Source: Methanotorris igneus Kol 5
GTDB lineage: Archaea > AGJL01 > Methanococci > Methanococcales > Methanococcaceae
DNA length: 64,000 bases
Assembly: GCF_000214415.1 (NCBI RefSeq)
Contig: NC_015562.1
Location: 1,775,130 to 1,839,129, forward strand
Direction: 5' to 3'
Notes under the pieces: model-generated
What the model saw: the letters and a program-made list of their open reading frames with translations, nothing else
What the model was told of the DNA's origin: nothing
The model's database searches: none
Part shown: piece by piece, positions 30,291 through 39,706 of the stretch
Position numbering within the stretch: the first letter of the stretch is position 1
How the letters are laid out: every line of letters begins with the position of its first letter
Made by a program: the position numbers and the translations under genes

Positions 30291-31196
30291 TTATTTGGCA
30301 TCTTTACCCTTAAAATACGGCTCTCTTCTATTTATACATTCAACAAAACACCTTCTTATGTCTTCTCCCTTCCTTAAAGGAGTTAAAACATCAACTAAAT
30401 TATCATCTCTCAGCAAGCAGGGTTTTAAAAATCCATCATGTGTCAATCTTATCCTTGTGCAGTGGCTACAGAATTCTGTATTATCCATGGGCCTAACAAA
30501 TTCAATTTCCAACCCATCGAGGACATATTTTTTTCTGTTTTGCATGAATTTTCTTGTGATGATCTTGTCTGCTTTTTCTTTAATTTTATTTTCTATTGGG
30601 GTTATATCCACATGATGTTTATTTAAATTTTTATTTGTTGGAATGAATTCAATTATCTGAAGTATTGCACCGATCTCCCTACAGTATTCCATAATATCTT
30701 TTAAATGGTCGATGTTTATGTCCATCGCTAAATAATTTATCTTTAAAGGCGTCAATCCAACGTCAATTGCCTTCTCAATTCCCCTCTTAACCTTTTCTAC
30801 ATCCCCATATTTTGTAATTTTTTTGTATAACTCGTTGTTAAGAGTGTCCAAACTTACATTAACCCTATCTAATCCATTATCTTTCAGTTTTTCAGCATAT
30901 TCTTCCAAAAGAATGCCATTTGTTGTCATGGAGGTGTCTTTTATTCTTTTATCTCTGATGTTTTTTAATATCTCAGTTATATCTTTTCTCAATAACGGCT
31001 CCCCACCAGATATTTTTATTTTTTTCACACCAAAATCTAAAGATGTCTTAACAATTTTTCCAATCTCTTCGGGGAGCATAGATCTATTAGTATTCTCTTT
31101 ACGTCCCTCTTTATGGCAATAAAAACATTTTAAATTGCATTTTTGTGTAACGGATATTCTTAAAGACCTAATTTCTCTCCCGAATTTGTCCTTCAT
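30291..31196 (-). CDS. moaA: GTP 3',8-cyclase MoaA
   Basis: The 301-residue radical-SAM protein shows CNLKCFYCH (CxxxCxxC cluster), the SAM-binding GGEPLLRKDI, and the C-terminal cluster motif FCSHCTRIRLTHDGFLKPC. MoaA converts GTP to 3',8-cyclo-GTP in molybdopterin synthesis, needed for the tungsten or molybdenum formylmethanofuran and formate dehydrogenases. A TTG one codon upstream is less likely than ATG 31196. It converges on cooC with only 50 bp between. Confidence 0.9.
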   Translation of the reverse strand: MKDKFGREIRSLRISVTQKCNLKCFYCHKEGRKENTNRSMLPEEIGKIVKTSLDFGVKKIKISGGEPLLRKDITEILKNIRDKRIKDTSMTTNGILLEEYAEKLKDNGLDRVNVSLDTLNNELYKKITKYGDVEKVKRGIEKAIDVGLTPLKINYLAMDINIDHLKDIMEYCREIGAILQIIEFIPTNKNLNKHHVDITPIENKIKEKADKIITRKFMQNRKKYVLDGLEIEFVRPMDNTEFCSHCTRIRLTHDGFLKPCLLRDDNLVDVLTPLRKGEDIRRCFVECINRREPYFKGKDAK

Positions 31197-31332
31197 CAAA
31201 ATCCCTATTTAATTTTATAAAAACTAAAATGATTAATTGATCCTGACAATATATTTAATTTATGTTAATGTAAATTAATTAATATAAAAAATAAAAATAA
31301 AAAAATTAATTTGAAGGGATAAAAATAGCTAT

Positions 31333-32040
31333 TTATTCTTTGTTTTCATTTTCCTCTTTGTCTTGTTTTTTCTTTACAAATGTCTCAACAAATGAAACTT
31401 TATCAACATCTAATCTTTTTATAATTTCATTTGCTATTGCCATTTTTATAGTTTGGATGTTATTCATGAATGAGCAAACCTCTGGAAGGTTGATTGTAAC
31501 GGTCTTTTTGGTCATTTTTATCTTTAAGTCGTCTGTATTTATTGAAGGCATGTACATTTTTACGAGTTCTTTAACAATTTCTTCTGGTTCTTCGATAACT
31601 GCCTCCAATTTTAATCTATATTTGACCTCTTTTCCGGCAAGTTCATGATTGAAATCAACTAAAACCCTCCCACTGTTAATACTAACAACTTTTCCAACAT
31701 TTCCATCAATATTAACTGGCATTCCTACAATAGGCCTTATGTTGAATCTTTGGAACTCTTTCATTGGAACTACTCTAACTTTTGAAGGGTCTCTTTTACC
31801 AAATGCCTTCTCTGGAGGTAGAACAAGTTCTCTTTCTTCACCAACTTCCATTTCCAATAACGCCTCATCTAATCCTGGCAATACCATACCCTCTCCAGCA
31901 GCAATTGTGACAGGACCGTAAATCATTCTTGGGTTGTAAATTCCTTCTTTTTTAGCCAATTCTTCATTTGTTGTGTCGAAGAGTTTTCCATTAACGTATC
32001 CATCGTATGTTATTTTTACCAATGTTCCTTTTTCTACCAT
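31333..32040 (-). CDS. FKBP-type peptidyl-prolyl isomerase, long archaeal form
   Basis: This 235-residue protein opens [27 protein letters not shown], an FKBP domain interrupted by an insert-in-flap domain, with [16 protein letters not shown] typical of SlyD-like FKBPs and [17 protein letters not shown] (about 145-160). A C-terminal extension (about 170-235) matches the long methanococcal form FKBP26. It has chaperone and prolyl isomerase activity in the cytoplasm. The start ATG at 32040 follows AGGTGAT. A family A repeat begins 27 bp upstream. Confidence 0.92.
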   Translation of the reverse strand: MVEKGTLVKITYDGYVNGKLFDTTNEELAKKEGIYNPRMIYGPVTIAAGEGMVLPGLDEALLEMEVGEERELVLPPEKAFGKRDPSKVRVVPMKEFQRFNIRPIVGMPVNIDGNVGKVVSINSGRVLVDFNHELAGKEVKYRLKLEAVIEEPEEIVKELVKMYMPSINTDDLKIKMTKKTVTINLPEVCSFMNNIQTIKMAIANEIIKRLDVDKVSFVETFVKKKQDKEENENKE

Positions 32041-32066
32041 CACATCACCTTTTCTTTTTTGTGGTT

Positions 32067-32197
32067 ATAGTCGTCTGCGAGAGGATATAAAATTTTTGTC
32101 AACTGCTTTTTCAGAATTTTAAACAGAATTTTAAAAGAACATTTGTTTATATTAATTGTTGTGAATATAGTTTATGTAAAATCCCGCAGACGACTAT
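32067..32197. repeat. TIR family A element (CTGCG variant), no hairpin module
   Basis: ATAGTCGTCTGCG and CGCAGACGACTAT are perfect 13-bp inverted ends of a 131 bp element. The inside is AT-rich and holds no palindromic module. It lies in the promoter-side region of the FKBP gene. Confidence 0.8.
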
Positions 32198-32253
32198 AAA
32201 AGCACTAATCAGATAAATACAATTAAAATATATATATCTAACCCCATAACATA

Positions 32254-32624
32254 ATAGTCGTTTGCGTTATAAATAGTCATAATCTCCAAAGAAGCTAAAA
32301 GTATAAATTATAGTCGTGTGCGTTAGAAACTTTTTGGCAAAATCCAAGGGATTTTGCCGTATATCTTTTGGCAAAACCTAAGGGTTTTGCCGTAATTGTT
32401 GGTAAATTCTTAAAGATTTTATGGCTTATTTCAAATTTTAAGGAGGAATAAAGATTATTTAAAAATTCATTAATGCATAAATATAAATGGCAAAATCCTA
32501 TGGATTTTGCCGTATATTAATTCCGCACACGACTATATTACCTATTTGAAATTTTACGCTTATTTATGATTATTTCAAAAATTTTTTATGCACATATACA
32601 TAAAAGAAATTAGCAAACGACTTA
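32254..32624. repeat. Outer TIR element split by a nested element
   Basis: The left end ATAGTCGTTTGCG and the right end GCAAACGACTTA (32613-32624) share AGTCGTTTGC in inverted orientation. Between them lies the complete family A element 32310-32536, so the outer element appears to have been invaded by a second one. Its right end is less well kept than its left end. Confidence 0.58.
32310..32536. repeat. TIR family A element with three hairpin modules, nested
   Basis: Ends are ATAGTCGTGTGCG and CGCACACGACTAT. Three modules with different stems are present: GGCAAAATCC-aag-GGATTTTGCC near 32335, GGCAAAACC/GGTTTTGCC near 32370, and GGCAAAATCC-tat-GGATTTTGCC near 32489. Loop and stem bases vary together, so pairing is kept. 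Confidence 0.8.
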
Positions 32625-32649
32625 ATGCATAAAATAATAAGGTGGTTGA

Positions 32650-33870
32650 ATGAAGGCAGTTATTTTTGTTATTGATGGGTTAGGAGATAGGCCAAATAAA
32701 GAAGGTAACACCCCCTTAAAAGAAGCAAATACACCAACAATGGACAAAATTGCAAAGGAAGGAATTTGCGGAATTATGAATGCTATTGATATCGGTGTTA
32801 GACCAGGAAGTGATACATCACACCTTGCAATTCTTGGATATGATCCTTATGAAGTATATACTGGAAGAGGTCCTTTTGAGGCATGCGGTGTTGGTATTGA
32901 GGTTAAACCAGGAGATGTGGCATTTAGATGCAACTTTGCTACTGTCGATGAAAATTTTGTTGTTTTAGATAGGAGAGCAGGAAGGATTAGAGAAACAGAA
33001 GCATTAGCCAAAGAGTTAGATGGTTTGGAAATTGATGGAGTTAAAGTCATATTTAAGCAATCTGGTGGTTATAGGGCAGCGTTGGTTTTGAGAGGAGAGG
33101 GGTTGAGCGATAAAGTTACTGATGCAGACCCTAAAAAAGAGGGTAGAAAAGTTAAGACAGTTGAGCCATTGGATGATTCAGAAGAGGCAAAGAGAACAGC
33201 AGAGATATTGAACAAATTGTTAAAAATTGCCTATGAAAAATTAAACAACCATCCAATAAATGAAGAAAGAAGAAAGAAGGGATTACCAGTTGCAAATATT
33301 ATCTTGCCAAGGGGTGCAGGAAAGGTTCCTTATATACAAAAATTTGAGGAAAAATACGGCTTAAAAGGAGCTTGTATTGCTGGAACTGGATTAATAAAAG
33401 GTATTGGTAAAATGGTTGGTTTGGATCTTATTGAAGTAGAAGGGGCAAATGGAACGCCAGAAACAAACTTTATGGGCAAAGCGAGGGCATTAGTTGAAGC
33501 ATTGGAGAAGTATGACTTTGTTTTAATTAATGTTAAGGGTGCAGATGAGGCAGGGCATGATGGGGACTATGAGACAAAGAAAAAGGTTATTGAAAAGATT
33601 GATGAAATGTTAAAATACATTATTGAGCATATAGATAAAGATGATGTTTACCTTGTGTTAACCGGGGATCACTCAACACCAATAGAGGAAAAAGACCACT
33701 CAGCAGACCCAATACCAATAGTTATTTGGGGTAGGAGTGTTAGAACAGATGACGTTGAGAGATTTGATGAATTTAGCACATACAAAGGAGGCTTAGGTTG
33801 GATTAAAGGTAAACATATAATGCCTATATTGATGGATTTGATGGGCTTAGCTAAAAAATATGGTGCATAA
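32650..33870 (+). CDS. apgM: 2,3-bisphosphoglycerate-independent phosphoglycerate mutase, archaeal type
   Basis: The 406-residue enzyme of the alkaline-phosphatase superfamily begins [20 protein letters not shown] (first metal Asp), has [21 protein letters not shown] with the catalytic Ser region, and [11 protein letters not shown] plus [20 protein letters not shown], which supply the second metal site. It converts 3-phosphoglycerate to 2-phosphoglycerate. Start ATG follows AAGGTGG. Repeat elements flank it on both sides. Confidence 0.93.
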   Translation: MKAVIFVIDGLGDRPNKEGNTPLKEANTPTMDKIAKEGICGIMNAIDIGVRPGSDTSHLAILGYDPYEVYTGRGPFEACGVGIEVKPGDVAFRCNFATVDENFVVLDRRAGRIRETEALAKELDGLEIDGVKVIFKQSGGYRAALVLRGEGLSDKVTDADPKKEGRKVKTVEPLDDSEEAKRTAEILNKLLKIAYEKLNNHPINEERRKKGLPVANIILPRGAGKVPYIQKFEEKYGLKGACIAGTGLIKGIGKMVGLDLIEVEGANGTPETNFMGKARALVEALEKYDFVLINVKGADEAGHDGDYETKKKVIEKIDEMLKYIIEHIDKDDVYLVLTGDHSTPIEEKDHSADPIPIVIWGRSVRTDDVERFDEFSTYKGGLGWIKGKHIMPILMDLMGLAKKYGA

Positions 33871-33874
33871 GTAT

Positions 33875-34020
33875 ATAGTCGTGCTTTATAACCAAAGTTG
33901 TAGTGGATTTTTAAATTATACATTAATAAATTTTTAAATAGTCCTTATCATTCCTTAAAATTTGAAATAAATGGCAAAGCCTTAGATTTTACCAAAAACC
34001 TTTATAACGCACACGACTAT
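33875..34020. repeat. TIR family A element, hairpin degraded
   Basis: ATAGTCGTG at the left and CGCACACGACTAT at the right bound a 146 bp element that starts only 5 bp after the apgM stop codon. It carries remnants of two modules seen intact at 41157: CCAAAGTTGTAGTGG and a decayed GGCAAAGCCTTAGATTTTACC. Confidence 0.72.
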
Positions 34021-34118
34021 ACACCTACTCATTTGGATTAGGTCTTTTTAAGATGTTTATACCTATAATAATAAAAAATATTTTTATACTTTTTTAAAAT
34101 ATTTTATATGGTGATAGC

Positions 34119-35282
34119 ATGGATTATCCAAAAATATATGTTAATTTTGCGGCATATAGTTCAATAGAAAAAGGAAATTTAATCGTTAGGAAGCATGGGA
34201 TTTTAAACATTAGAGATTTTGAAAAACTTGATGTTGGGGAAATTGTTGATGTATACTCAAAAAAAGGAAGGTTTTTGGGTAGGGGGTTTAAAAACCCACA
34301 CGAAATAAGGATAGTAACCCTAAAAAAGGAGAAAATTGATGAGAACTACGTTAGAAACAAAATTATTGAGGCAGATAAATATAGAAAGTTTTTAGGGTTT
34401 AAAGATGCTTATAGAATGGTTTATACTCAATCAGATTGGCTAAATGGGCTTGTTATTGATAAATACAATGATATAGCAACTGTCCAAATATTCAACTATG
34501 GGTTTGAATTGATGAAAGATACTATAGTGGAAACGCTTTTGGACTTGGGAATTGATAGCATATATGAAAAAAGTACAGGTAGAAATAGGAGAAGGGCAGG
34601 TTTAAAAGAACAAGAAGGGTTATTGTGTGGAGAAAAAACAGAAACAATAATAAAAGAAGGAAATGCAAAATTTAAAGTTACATTTGGAGGGCAAAAGACG
34701 GGTTTTTTCTTAGATCAGAGAGATAACAGGTTAGAACTTGAAAAATTTATAAAAGAGGGGGATAGAGTTTTAGATGTCTGCTGTTATACTGGGGGCTTTT
34801 CAGTCCATGCGGCATTAAAAGGGGCTGAAGTTGTTGGAATAGACCTCTCAAAAAAAGCCGTAGAATTGGCAAAGGAAAATATGCAGTTGAATGGTATTGA
34901 TGATAGTAAATATGAGTTTAGAGTAGGAAATGCATTTGAGATTATGGAGGAAATGATTGAGGATGGGGAAGAGTTTGATGTCGTTATCCTCGACCCACCA
35001 GCATTTGCCCAATCAAAAAAGGACGTGAAAAATGCAGTTAGGGGCTATCATTTGTTAAATAGATACGGTGCAAAACTTGCAAAGAGATTGCTTGTTACGT
35101 GTTCATGTTCCCATCCAATTGAGCCCATGGAATTTAAAGCAATAGTTATCGATGCGGCATTAAAAGCAAATAAATGGATTAGACAGATAGGGCCTTACAG
35201 AACACAACCAGCAGACCATCCAATAACCTCAAAGGGAACCGAATATCTAAAATGTCTATTCTTTAAAGTGGATGGATTCTAA
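34119..35282 (+). CDS. rRNA cytosine-C5 methyltransferase, RlmI-like (PUA domain)
   Basis: The 387-residue protein has an N-terminal PUA-type domain (about 1-75; VDVYSKKGRFLGRGF) and a Rossmann methyltransferase with VLDVCCYTGGFSVHAAL (motif I), VVGIDLS and VVILDPPAFAQSK (motif IV). LLVTCSCSHPI carries the catalytic cysteine pattern of RNA m5C enzymes. Members act on 23S rRNA. It starts ATG after TGGTGATAG. It converges with taw1. Confidence 0.87.
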   Translation: MDYPKIYVNFAAYSSIEKGNLIVRKHGILNIRDFEKLDVGEIVDVYSKKGRFLGRGFKNPHEIRIVTLKKEKIDENYVRNKIIEADKYRKFLGFKDAYRMVYTQSDWLNGLVIDKYNDIATVQIFNYGFELMKDTIVETLLDLGIDSIYEKSTGRNRRRAGLKEQEGLLCGEKTETIIKEGNAKFKVTFGGQKTGFFLDQRDNRLELEKFIKEGDRVLDVCCYTGGFSVHAALKGAEVVGIDLSKKAVELAKENMQLNGIDDSKYEFRVGNAFEIMEEMIEDGEEFDVVILDPPAFAQSKKDVKNAVRGYHLLNRYGAKLAKRLLVTCSCSHPIEPMEFKAIVIDAALKANKWIRQIGPYRTQPADHPITSKGTEYLKCLFFKVDGF

Positions 35283-35285
35283 TGG

Positions 35286-35305
35286 AAACCTTCTAAAAAA
35301 GGTTT
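35286..35305 (+). terminator. Hairpin between convergent genes
   Basis: AAACCTT-CTAAAA-AAGGTTT forms a 7-bp stem just after the stop codon of the methyltransferase gene and before the convergent taw1 gene. It could stop transcription from the plus strand; similar AAACCTTT palindromes occur at 41338 and 56858, so it could also be a repeat relic. Confidence 0.4.
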
Positions 35306-35380
35306 ATCTAAATGGATAAGATACCTCGTAGTTATTTTATAGTTGTTCGCGAATTTTTTTGCATTTATTGAACTATAATT

Positions 35381-36313
35381 TCAAAAATCAATTTTTGGAT
35401 TTATCTTTTTATTTTCATTCACTAACAATGCAACTCTACTATCGGAAGATTTATCCACGAATTTATAGCAACTATTTTCCTCTAAAATCTTTGCCAATTC
35501 TAATATTTCTTCAGGTTTAAGCATATCCTCTAACTTTAACCTTCTCCTTGAATAACCAACATTCATATAAGATTTTATTTCAATAAAATTGACATTAGCT
35601 CTCTCATACAAATCCACAAACTTCAAAATGTCATCATTCAAATGCCTTATTACGGTTGTCCTAATGCATGTTCTTTTCTTCTCTCCCAAAATATCTAATG
35701 TATTTAATATTTTTTCCCAATACTCCTCTTTTCCCCTACAAATTCTTTTATAACTCTCCACATCATACGCGTCTAATGAAACATAAAGTTGAGTTGGTTC
35801 TATTTTTTCTATGACATCTGTTAATATCCCATTTGAAACAACAAATGTTGAAAAACCATTTTTGTGGAAGATTTTTATCAATTCATCTAAGTAGGGGTAT
35901 AGCGTTGGCTCCCCAGATAGAGAAATTGCAACATGCCTTGGATTTAATGCTTCTTCAAATTTTTCCTCTCCAACTCTGTCAATAACTCCTTTATAACCCA
36001 TTATCATTGTTCTATGCATTTTTAGAATTTGTTCAAAGACAACCTCTGGTTCATCCCACTTTGGCTCTTTCAAACTTCCCTGCATATTGATGTCAGATGG
36101 TAAAACTCTCCAACAAAATATACAATTTTGCTGGCACCAAACAACTGCTGGTGTGCATTGGATGCATCTATGTGTCTCTATTCCATAAAATTTGGACTTA
36201 TAGCATCTTTTATTTTCTAATAGGCATTTCCTCACCCAACCACATAACTTAACTGCAGTGTGGTTTTTTATTTGATATCTCTGCTTTCTTAAAATTTGGT
36301 AAATTTCTTCCAT
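35381..36313 (-). CDS. taw1: tRNA 4-demethylwyosine synthase Taw1
   Basis: The 310-residue radical-SAM protein shows CTPAVVWCQQNCIFCWR, the family's CxxxCxxC cluster preceded by further cysteines, and LSGEPTLYPYLDEL. TYW1-type enzymes convert N1-methylguanosine-37 of tRNA-Phe to 4-demethylwyosine using pyruvate. ATG 36313 follows GAGGTGGC; an upstream GTG at 36322 overlaps that site. It lacks the N-terminal flavodoxin domain of the eukaryotic protein, as archaeal forms do. Confidence 0.91.
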   Translation of the reverse strand: MEEIYQILRKQRYQIKNHTAVKLCGWVRKCLLENKRCYKSKFYGIETHRCIQCTPAVVWCQQNCIFCWRVLPSDINMQGSLKEPKWDEPEVVFEQILKMHRTMIMGYKGVIDRVGEEKFEEALNPRHVAISLSGEPTLYPYLDELIKIFHKNGFSTFVVSNGILTDVIEKIEPTQLYVSLDAYDVESYKRICRGKEEYWEKILNTLDILGEKKRTCIRTTVIRHLNDDILKFVDLYERANVNFIEIKSYMNVGYSRRRLKLEDMLKPEEILELAKILEENSCYKFVDKSSDSRVALLVNENKKINPKIDF

Positions 36314-36569
36314 CAATGCCACCTCATATTATTAATCGTTAAGATTGCAATATAACATAATAATTTAAATTTGTAATGTTCTGTTAAACTAATTGTTAAA
36401 ATTGTTAATATTGAAAATCTTGAGAGTGGTGCTTATAACGCTATAAAAATTGATAAACCTTTATAAGTTCCAAATTCCAAAAATATAAAATAAAAAATAA
36501 ATTTTTAGTGTCATAAATATAATAATATAATATATTTTAATATAATATTTAGTATTTAGTTTGTATAAC

Positions 36570-37151
36570 TTAAATTCTTCCAACTGGCATTAATAATAGT
36601 GGGTATTCCTCCTCTAACCCCATAAGTTCCATAATACCCTCATCATCAAATGCTCCAACTGCGACAGTTCCAAGGTTTAATGCAGTTGCCTCTAAATATA
36701 CATTTTGGGATGCATAGCCAACTTCCATGTGCACATATCTGATTCCTCTTTTCCCATACCTCTGCGTAGCTCTTTCATAAACCGCAGTAAATATAATAAC
36801 TACTGGTGCCTCGGCAATAAAATACTGATTTAAAGCCAATGTAGCCAATTCTTCACCAATATCTCCATCAAAAACTTTTAATAATGAATGGGAATGCGGA
36901 ATGTATTTATAAACTCCTTTGCTGAGCCCAACAACATTTTTTACTGAGACGTATATTTCTAATGGGTAAGTAGCCCCCGCAGATGGTGCTGTCCTAAACC
37001 CATAATCATCAGTTATTCCTTGGCATGCAAATAAGAGTTGAGAAAGTTCTTCCAATGTTAAAGGTTCATCTTTGTATTCCCTTATAGACCTTCTTTTTAT
37101 TAAAACTGGCTCAATATTAATTAATTTTGGATTAGGTAATTTTATTTCCAT
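36570..37151 (-). CDS. Nitroreductase/SagB-type flavoprotein
   Basis: The 193-residue protein contains RRSIREYKDEPLTLEELSQLLFACQG, APSAGATYPLEIYV and a C-terminal LLLMPVGRI, typical of SagB/ThcOx-like nitroreductase-family FMN enzymes. It probably binds FMN as a dimer. The substrate is unknown. Start ATG follows GGGGGAATT. It is divergent from a ZIP-type metal transporter gene, and the shared region has a palindrome. Confidence 0.85.
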   Translation of the reverse strand: MEIKLPNPKLINIEPVLIKRRSIREYKDEPLTLEELSQLLFACQGITDDYGFRTAPSAGATYPLEIYVSVKNVVGLSKGVYKYIPHSHSLLKVFDGDIGEELATLALNQYFIAEAPVVIIFTAVYERATQRYGKRGIRYVHMEVGYASQNVYLEATALNLGTVAVGAFDDEGIMELMGLEEEYPLLLMPVGRI

Positions 37152-37293
37152 AATTCCCCCTCCCCAATTGGATACTTTTTGTTTAGTTTTTTATAATTTT
37201 GACGTTCTCATCATTTTTTTCTTTTTTTGGTTTAATTCTGTTGTTAATCTGTTTTTAATTATATTTATGGTTTTGTGTAACGATAACCGTTAT

Positions 37294-37319
37294 TAAATAG
37301 TTCAATCCTAAACTATTTA
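37294..37319. promoter_or_regulatory. Palindrome between nitroreductase and ZIP genes
   Basis: TAAATAGTT (37294-37302) and AACTATTTA (37311-37319) form perfect 9-bp arms around an 8-bp spacer. A second, shorter inverted repeat TAACG-N5-CGTTA lies just upstream (37278-37292). Both fit a dimeric regulator site in this 310 bp divergent gap. The regulator is unknown. Confidence 0.45.
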
Positions 37320-37461
37320 TAGAGTCAACTTATTATAATTATTGAATGCCGTTAATATGGGGATTTTTATTTTTAACGACCTATATCTATTTTGTTATTA
37401 TTTTTATTCAGTTTAAAAAATAATTTTGTAATTTTTATAAGCTTATGAGGAGGGGGCAATT

Positions 37462-38163
37462 ATGTTAAACGAGGCAATTTTTGTATCGTTATTAAGTTTT
37501 GTGTTTATGCTCATGGGGGAGTTAATGGCCTATTACTCTGTTTCCTTAAAATATAGGTATGAGTATGAGGCATTTTCTTATGGGTTTATACTTGGAGTGG
37601 CAACGCTTGTTTTAATCCCAGTTGGACATTTCGAAAATTCATCACTATACGTTATTTTGGGTGTTCTATTTGTTTTCTTATTGGATAAATACCTTGCATT
37701 TTGTCCATTATGTAAGAAATACTGTGAGGAATGTGGAGTTAATTATATGCAAGTAAAACTACTCTACCCCATCTCATTCTTTATACACACGTTTATAGAT
37801 GGTCTAATTATTGCTATGGGTTTTATTGGACATCTTGGACTTTTATTGTATCTTGCTATTTTACTCCACAAATTGCCAGCAGGGTTCGTCTTACTTTCCC
37901 CACTAAAATCCATCTATAAAAATCCATTACTTATAGGGGTCATTGTATCCTTTGGAACCGTGCTTGGGACAATTGTAGGGTTGTTATTGTTTTCCAATAT
38001 TCCTATTAAACCGCTCATTTCAATCTCTGGGGGAGTTTTTATAGCAACGTTCTTGCTATTGGCATCACACGTCTATGAACATGCTCCAGAAAAGGTTATT
38101 AACCCATTGATACTTGGATTCTTACTCGTGGGGCTTTTAAGTTTGTTAAGGCATCATCATTAA
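37462..38163 (+). CDS. ZIP-family metal transporter
   Basis: The 233-residue membrane protein has about seven to eight hydrophobic segments. The ZIP signature is seen in HTFIDGLIIAMGF and LHKLPAGFVLLSP, corresponding to the metal-binding helices 4 and 5. A cysteine cluster FCPLCKKYCEECG (about 75-90) lies in the cytoplasmic loop between helices 3 and 4, where histidines are usual, and the C-terminus ends HHH. It likely imports zinc or iron. GAGGAGG precedes the ATG. Confidence 0.84.
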   Translation: MLNEAIFVSLLSFVFMLMGELMAYYSVSLKYRYEYEAFSYGFILGVATLVLIPVGHFENSSLYVILGVLFVFLLDKYLAFCPLCKKYCEECGVNYMQVKLLYPISFFIHTFIDGLIIAMGFIGHLGLLLYLAILLHKLPAGFVLLSPLKSIYKNPLLIGVIVSFGTVLGTIVGLLLFSNIPIKPLISISGGVFIATFLLLASHVYEHAPEKVINPLILGFLLVGLLSLLRHHH

Positions 38164-38242
38164 ATCAAAAAAATTTCAAAATATTCAAAAAATAAACAAA
38201 AACAACAATAAAAATAAAAAAATGAAAAATAAAAAAGAATGT

Positions 38243-38893
38243 TTATTCTCTATTTTTTAATTTTTCCTTATACATCTTTGCACTTTCCTTTGGGTTCTCA
38301 CTATTATATATGCTTCTTCCAACAATTATGTAATCATTATCAGACAAAATCTCCAAAACCTTTTCTAAATCCCCACCCTGCGCTCCAATGCCTGGAGAGA
38401 CTATTGGGATTTCTCCAACAATTTCTTTTATCTCCTTTAATCTCTCTGGCCTTGTTGATGGAGCAACAACGCCATCAACACCTAACTTCTTAGCCAATTT
38501 TGCAAGTTCATTAGCAATTGGCTGCATGAACATAACTGCCCCAGGATGGGACATTTCAGTAACCATTATAACTTTTTTATTATTTTCCTTTGCGACATTT
38601 TGAATCGCTCTAATGCTATCTTCCCCAACAAAACCATGGCATATTATTCCATCTGCATATTGCAATGTTAATTTTGCAATTTTTTCATTTGTTGAAGGTA
38701 TGTCTGCAACTTTGAAATCACATATTACCTCTTTATTGCTTAGTTCTTTTATTTCTTTAACAATTTTTAGGTTTGTTGCCAATACGAGAGGATAACCTAT
38801 CTTAATTGCATCAACATATTCTGATGTTTCTCTTGCTATTTTTAATGCCTTATCTTTATCCATAACATCGAGAGCAAGCATCAACTTTACCAT
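38243..38893 (-). CDS. pyrF: Orotidine 5'-phosphate decarboxylase
   Basis: The 216-residue enzyme has LALDVMDKDKA, the catalytic lysine-aspartate pattern ICDFKVADIPSTNEKIA, and IVSPGIGAQGGD with the phosphate loop IIVGRSIYNS. It makes UMP from OMP in pyrimidine synthesis. The start ATG follows GGTGATGAC. It is a single-gene unit; downstream is the ZIP gene in the opposite direction. Confidence 0.94.
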   Translation of the reverse strand: MVKLMLALDVMDKDKALKIARETSEYVDAIKIGYPLVLATNLKIVKEIKELSNKEVICDFKVADIPSTNEKIAKLTLQYADGIICHGFVGEDSIRAIQNVAKENNKKVIMVTEMSHPGAVMFMQPIANELAKLAKKLGVDGVVAPSTRPERLKEIKEIVGEIPIVSPGIGAQGGDLEKVLEILSDNDYIIVGRSIYNSENPKESAKMYKEKLKNRE

Positions 38894-39116
38894 GTCATCA
38901 CCATTATCTATATAAATCAGTTTTGTTAATATTTATATATGTGAAAATTTTCACGGAGTTATTTTTAAAGGATAACTATAAAAATGTGATTGTGGTATAG
39001 TCATTGTGCAAAATTTTTTAAATGAACTTTAATTTATCACACGTGCGTTTATAGATTTTTTAATTGAGTATTTTCTCAATTTTTGAACTTTCATTGTATC
39101 ATGTAGATACTATCTT

Positions 39117-39209
39117 ATAGTCATTTGCATTATTTAATGGCGAAATCTTTTAGGTTTTGCTACATTTTTGTTTTGGTTGAATGAATGCAGAGAATTTTGC
39201 AAACGATTA
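39117..39209. repeat. Degenerate TIR element
   Basis: ATAGTCATTTGCATT at the left and TTTTGCAAACGATTAAT at the right are decayed family A ends. A decayed hairpin GGCGAAATC/GGTTTTGCT lies inside. The right part, inverted, shares AATTCTCTGCATTCA with the element at 25128, so both derive from one ancestor. The rest of the 38894-39272 gap is AT-rich with one further TIR-like trace near 38998. Confidence 0.5.
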
Positions 39210-39272
39210 ATTCAACAATAAAAATTAAATCATTAATGTAAAAACACAAAAACATAAACAAGAGGTGATAAT

Positions 39273-39575
39273 GTGCAACAACAAGAACAACCAATAAGAG
39301 TAAGAATCCCAAAACCAGAAGAAAATGAGATTTTGGGGATAGTAGAGCAAATGCTTGGAGCAAGTAGGGTTAGAGTAAGATGCATGGATGGAAAAACAAG
39401 ATTAGGGAGAATCCCAGGTAAGTTAAAGAAAAGAATTTGGATTAGAGAAGGTGATGTTGTAATTGTGGTACCTTGGGAAGTTCAAGGAGACGAGAAGTGT
39501 GATATTGTTTGGAGATACACAAAAACCCAAGTTGAGTGGTTAACAAAGCATGGTTATTTAAACCAATTGCTATAA
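39273..39575 (+). CDS. eif1A: Translation initiation factor aIF1A
   Basis: A GTG start at 39273 after GAGGTGA gives 100 residues: [20 protein letters not shown], then the OB-fold [42 protein letters not shown]. This is full-length archaeal eIF1A, which binds the 30S A site. In M. jannaschii the next genes are RIO1 and the KH protein, but here about 4 kb of other DNA separates them. Confidence 0.95.
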   Translation: MQQQEQPIRVRIPKPEENEILGIVEQMLGASRVRVRCMDGKTRLGRIPGKLKKRIWIREGDVVIVVPWEVQGDEKCDIVWRYTKTQVEWLTKHGYLNQLL

Positions 39576-39582
39576 TTTCCTT

Positions 39583-39687
39583 TTAAACCAGTAAATTTGG
39601 CAATTCATCTAAAAATCTCCCAAATAATAGCTCAGGTGGAGCAGAATCAAGCCCAATTACAAAAACTTTTTTAATCTCTTCATTCAT
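39583..39687 (-). pseudogene. Truncated alkaline-phosphatase-superfamily phosphodiesterase (N-terminal remnant)
   Basis: The minus strand reads ATG at 39687 to a stop at 39583, 34 codons: NEEIKKVFVIGLDSAPPELLF, then GRFLDELPNLLV. This matches the first strand and metal-binding Asp region of type I phosphodiesterase/nucleotide pyrophosphatase proteins, which continue LPNLKKL for hundreds of residues. Here it stops right where the aIF1A gene ends, so the remainder has been lost by deletion. It is 19 bp behind the ATPase gene on the same strand. Confidence 0.68.
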
Positions 39688-39706
39688 CTTAACCCACCCC
39701 AGTTAT

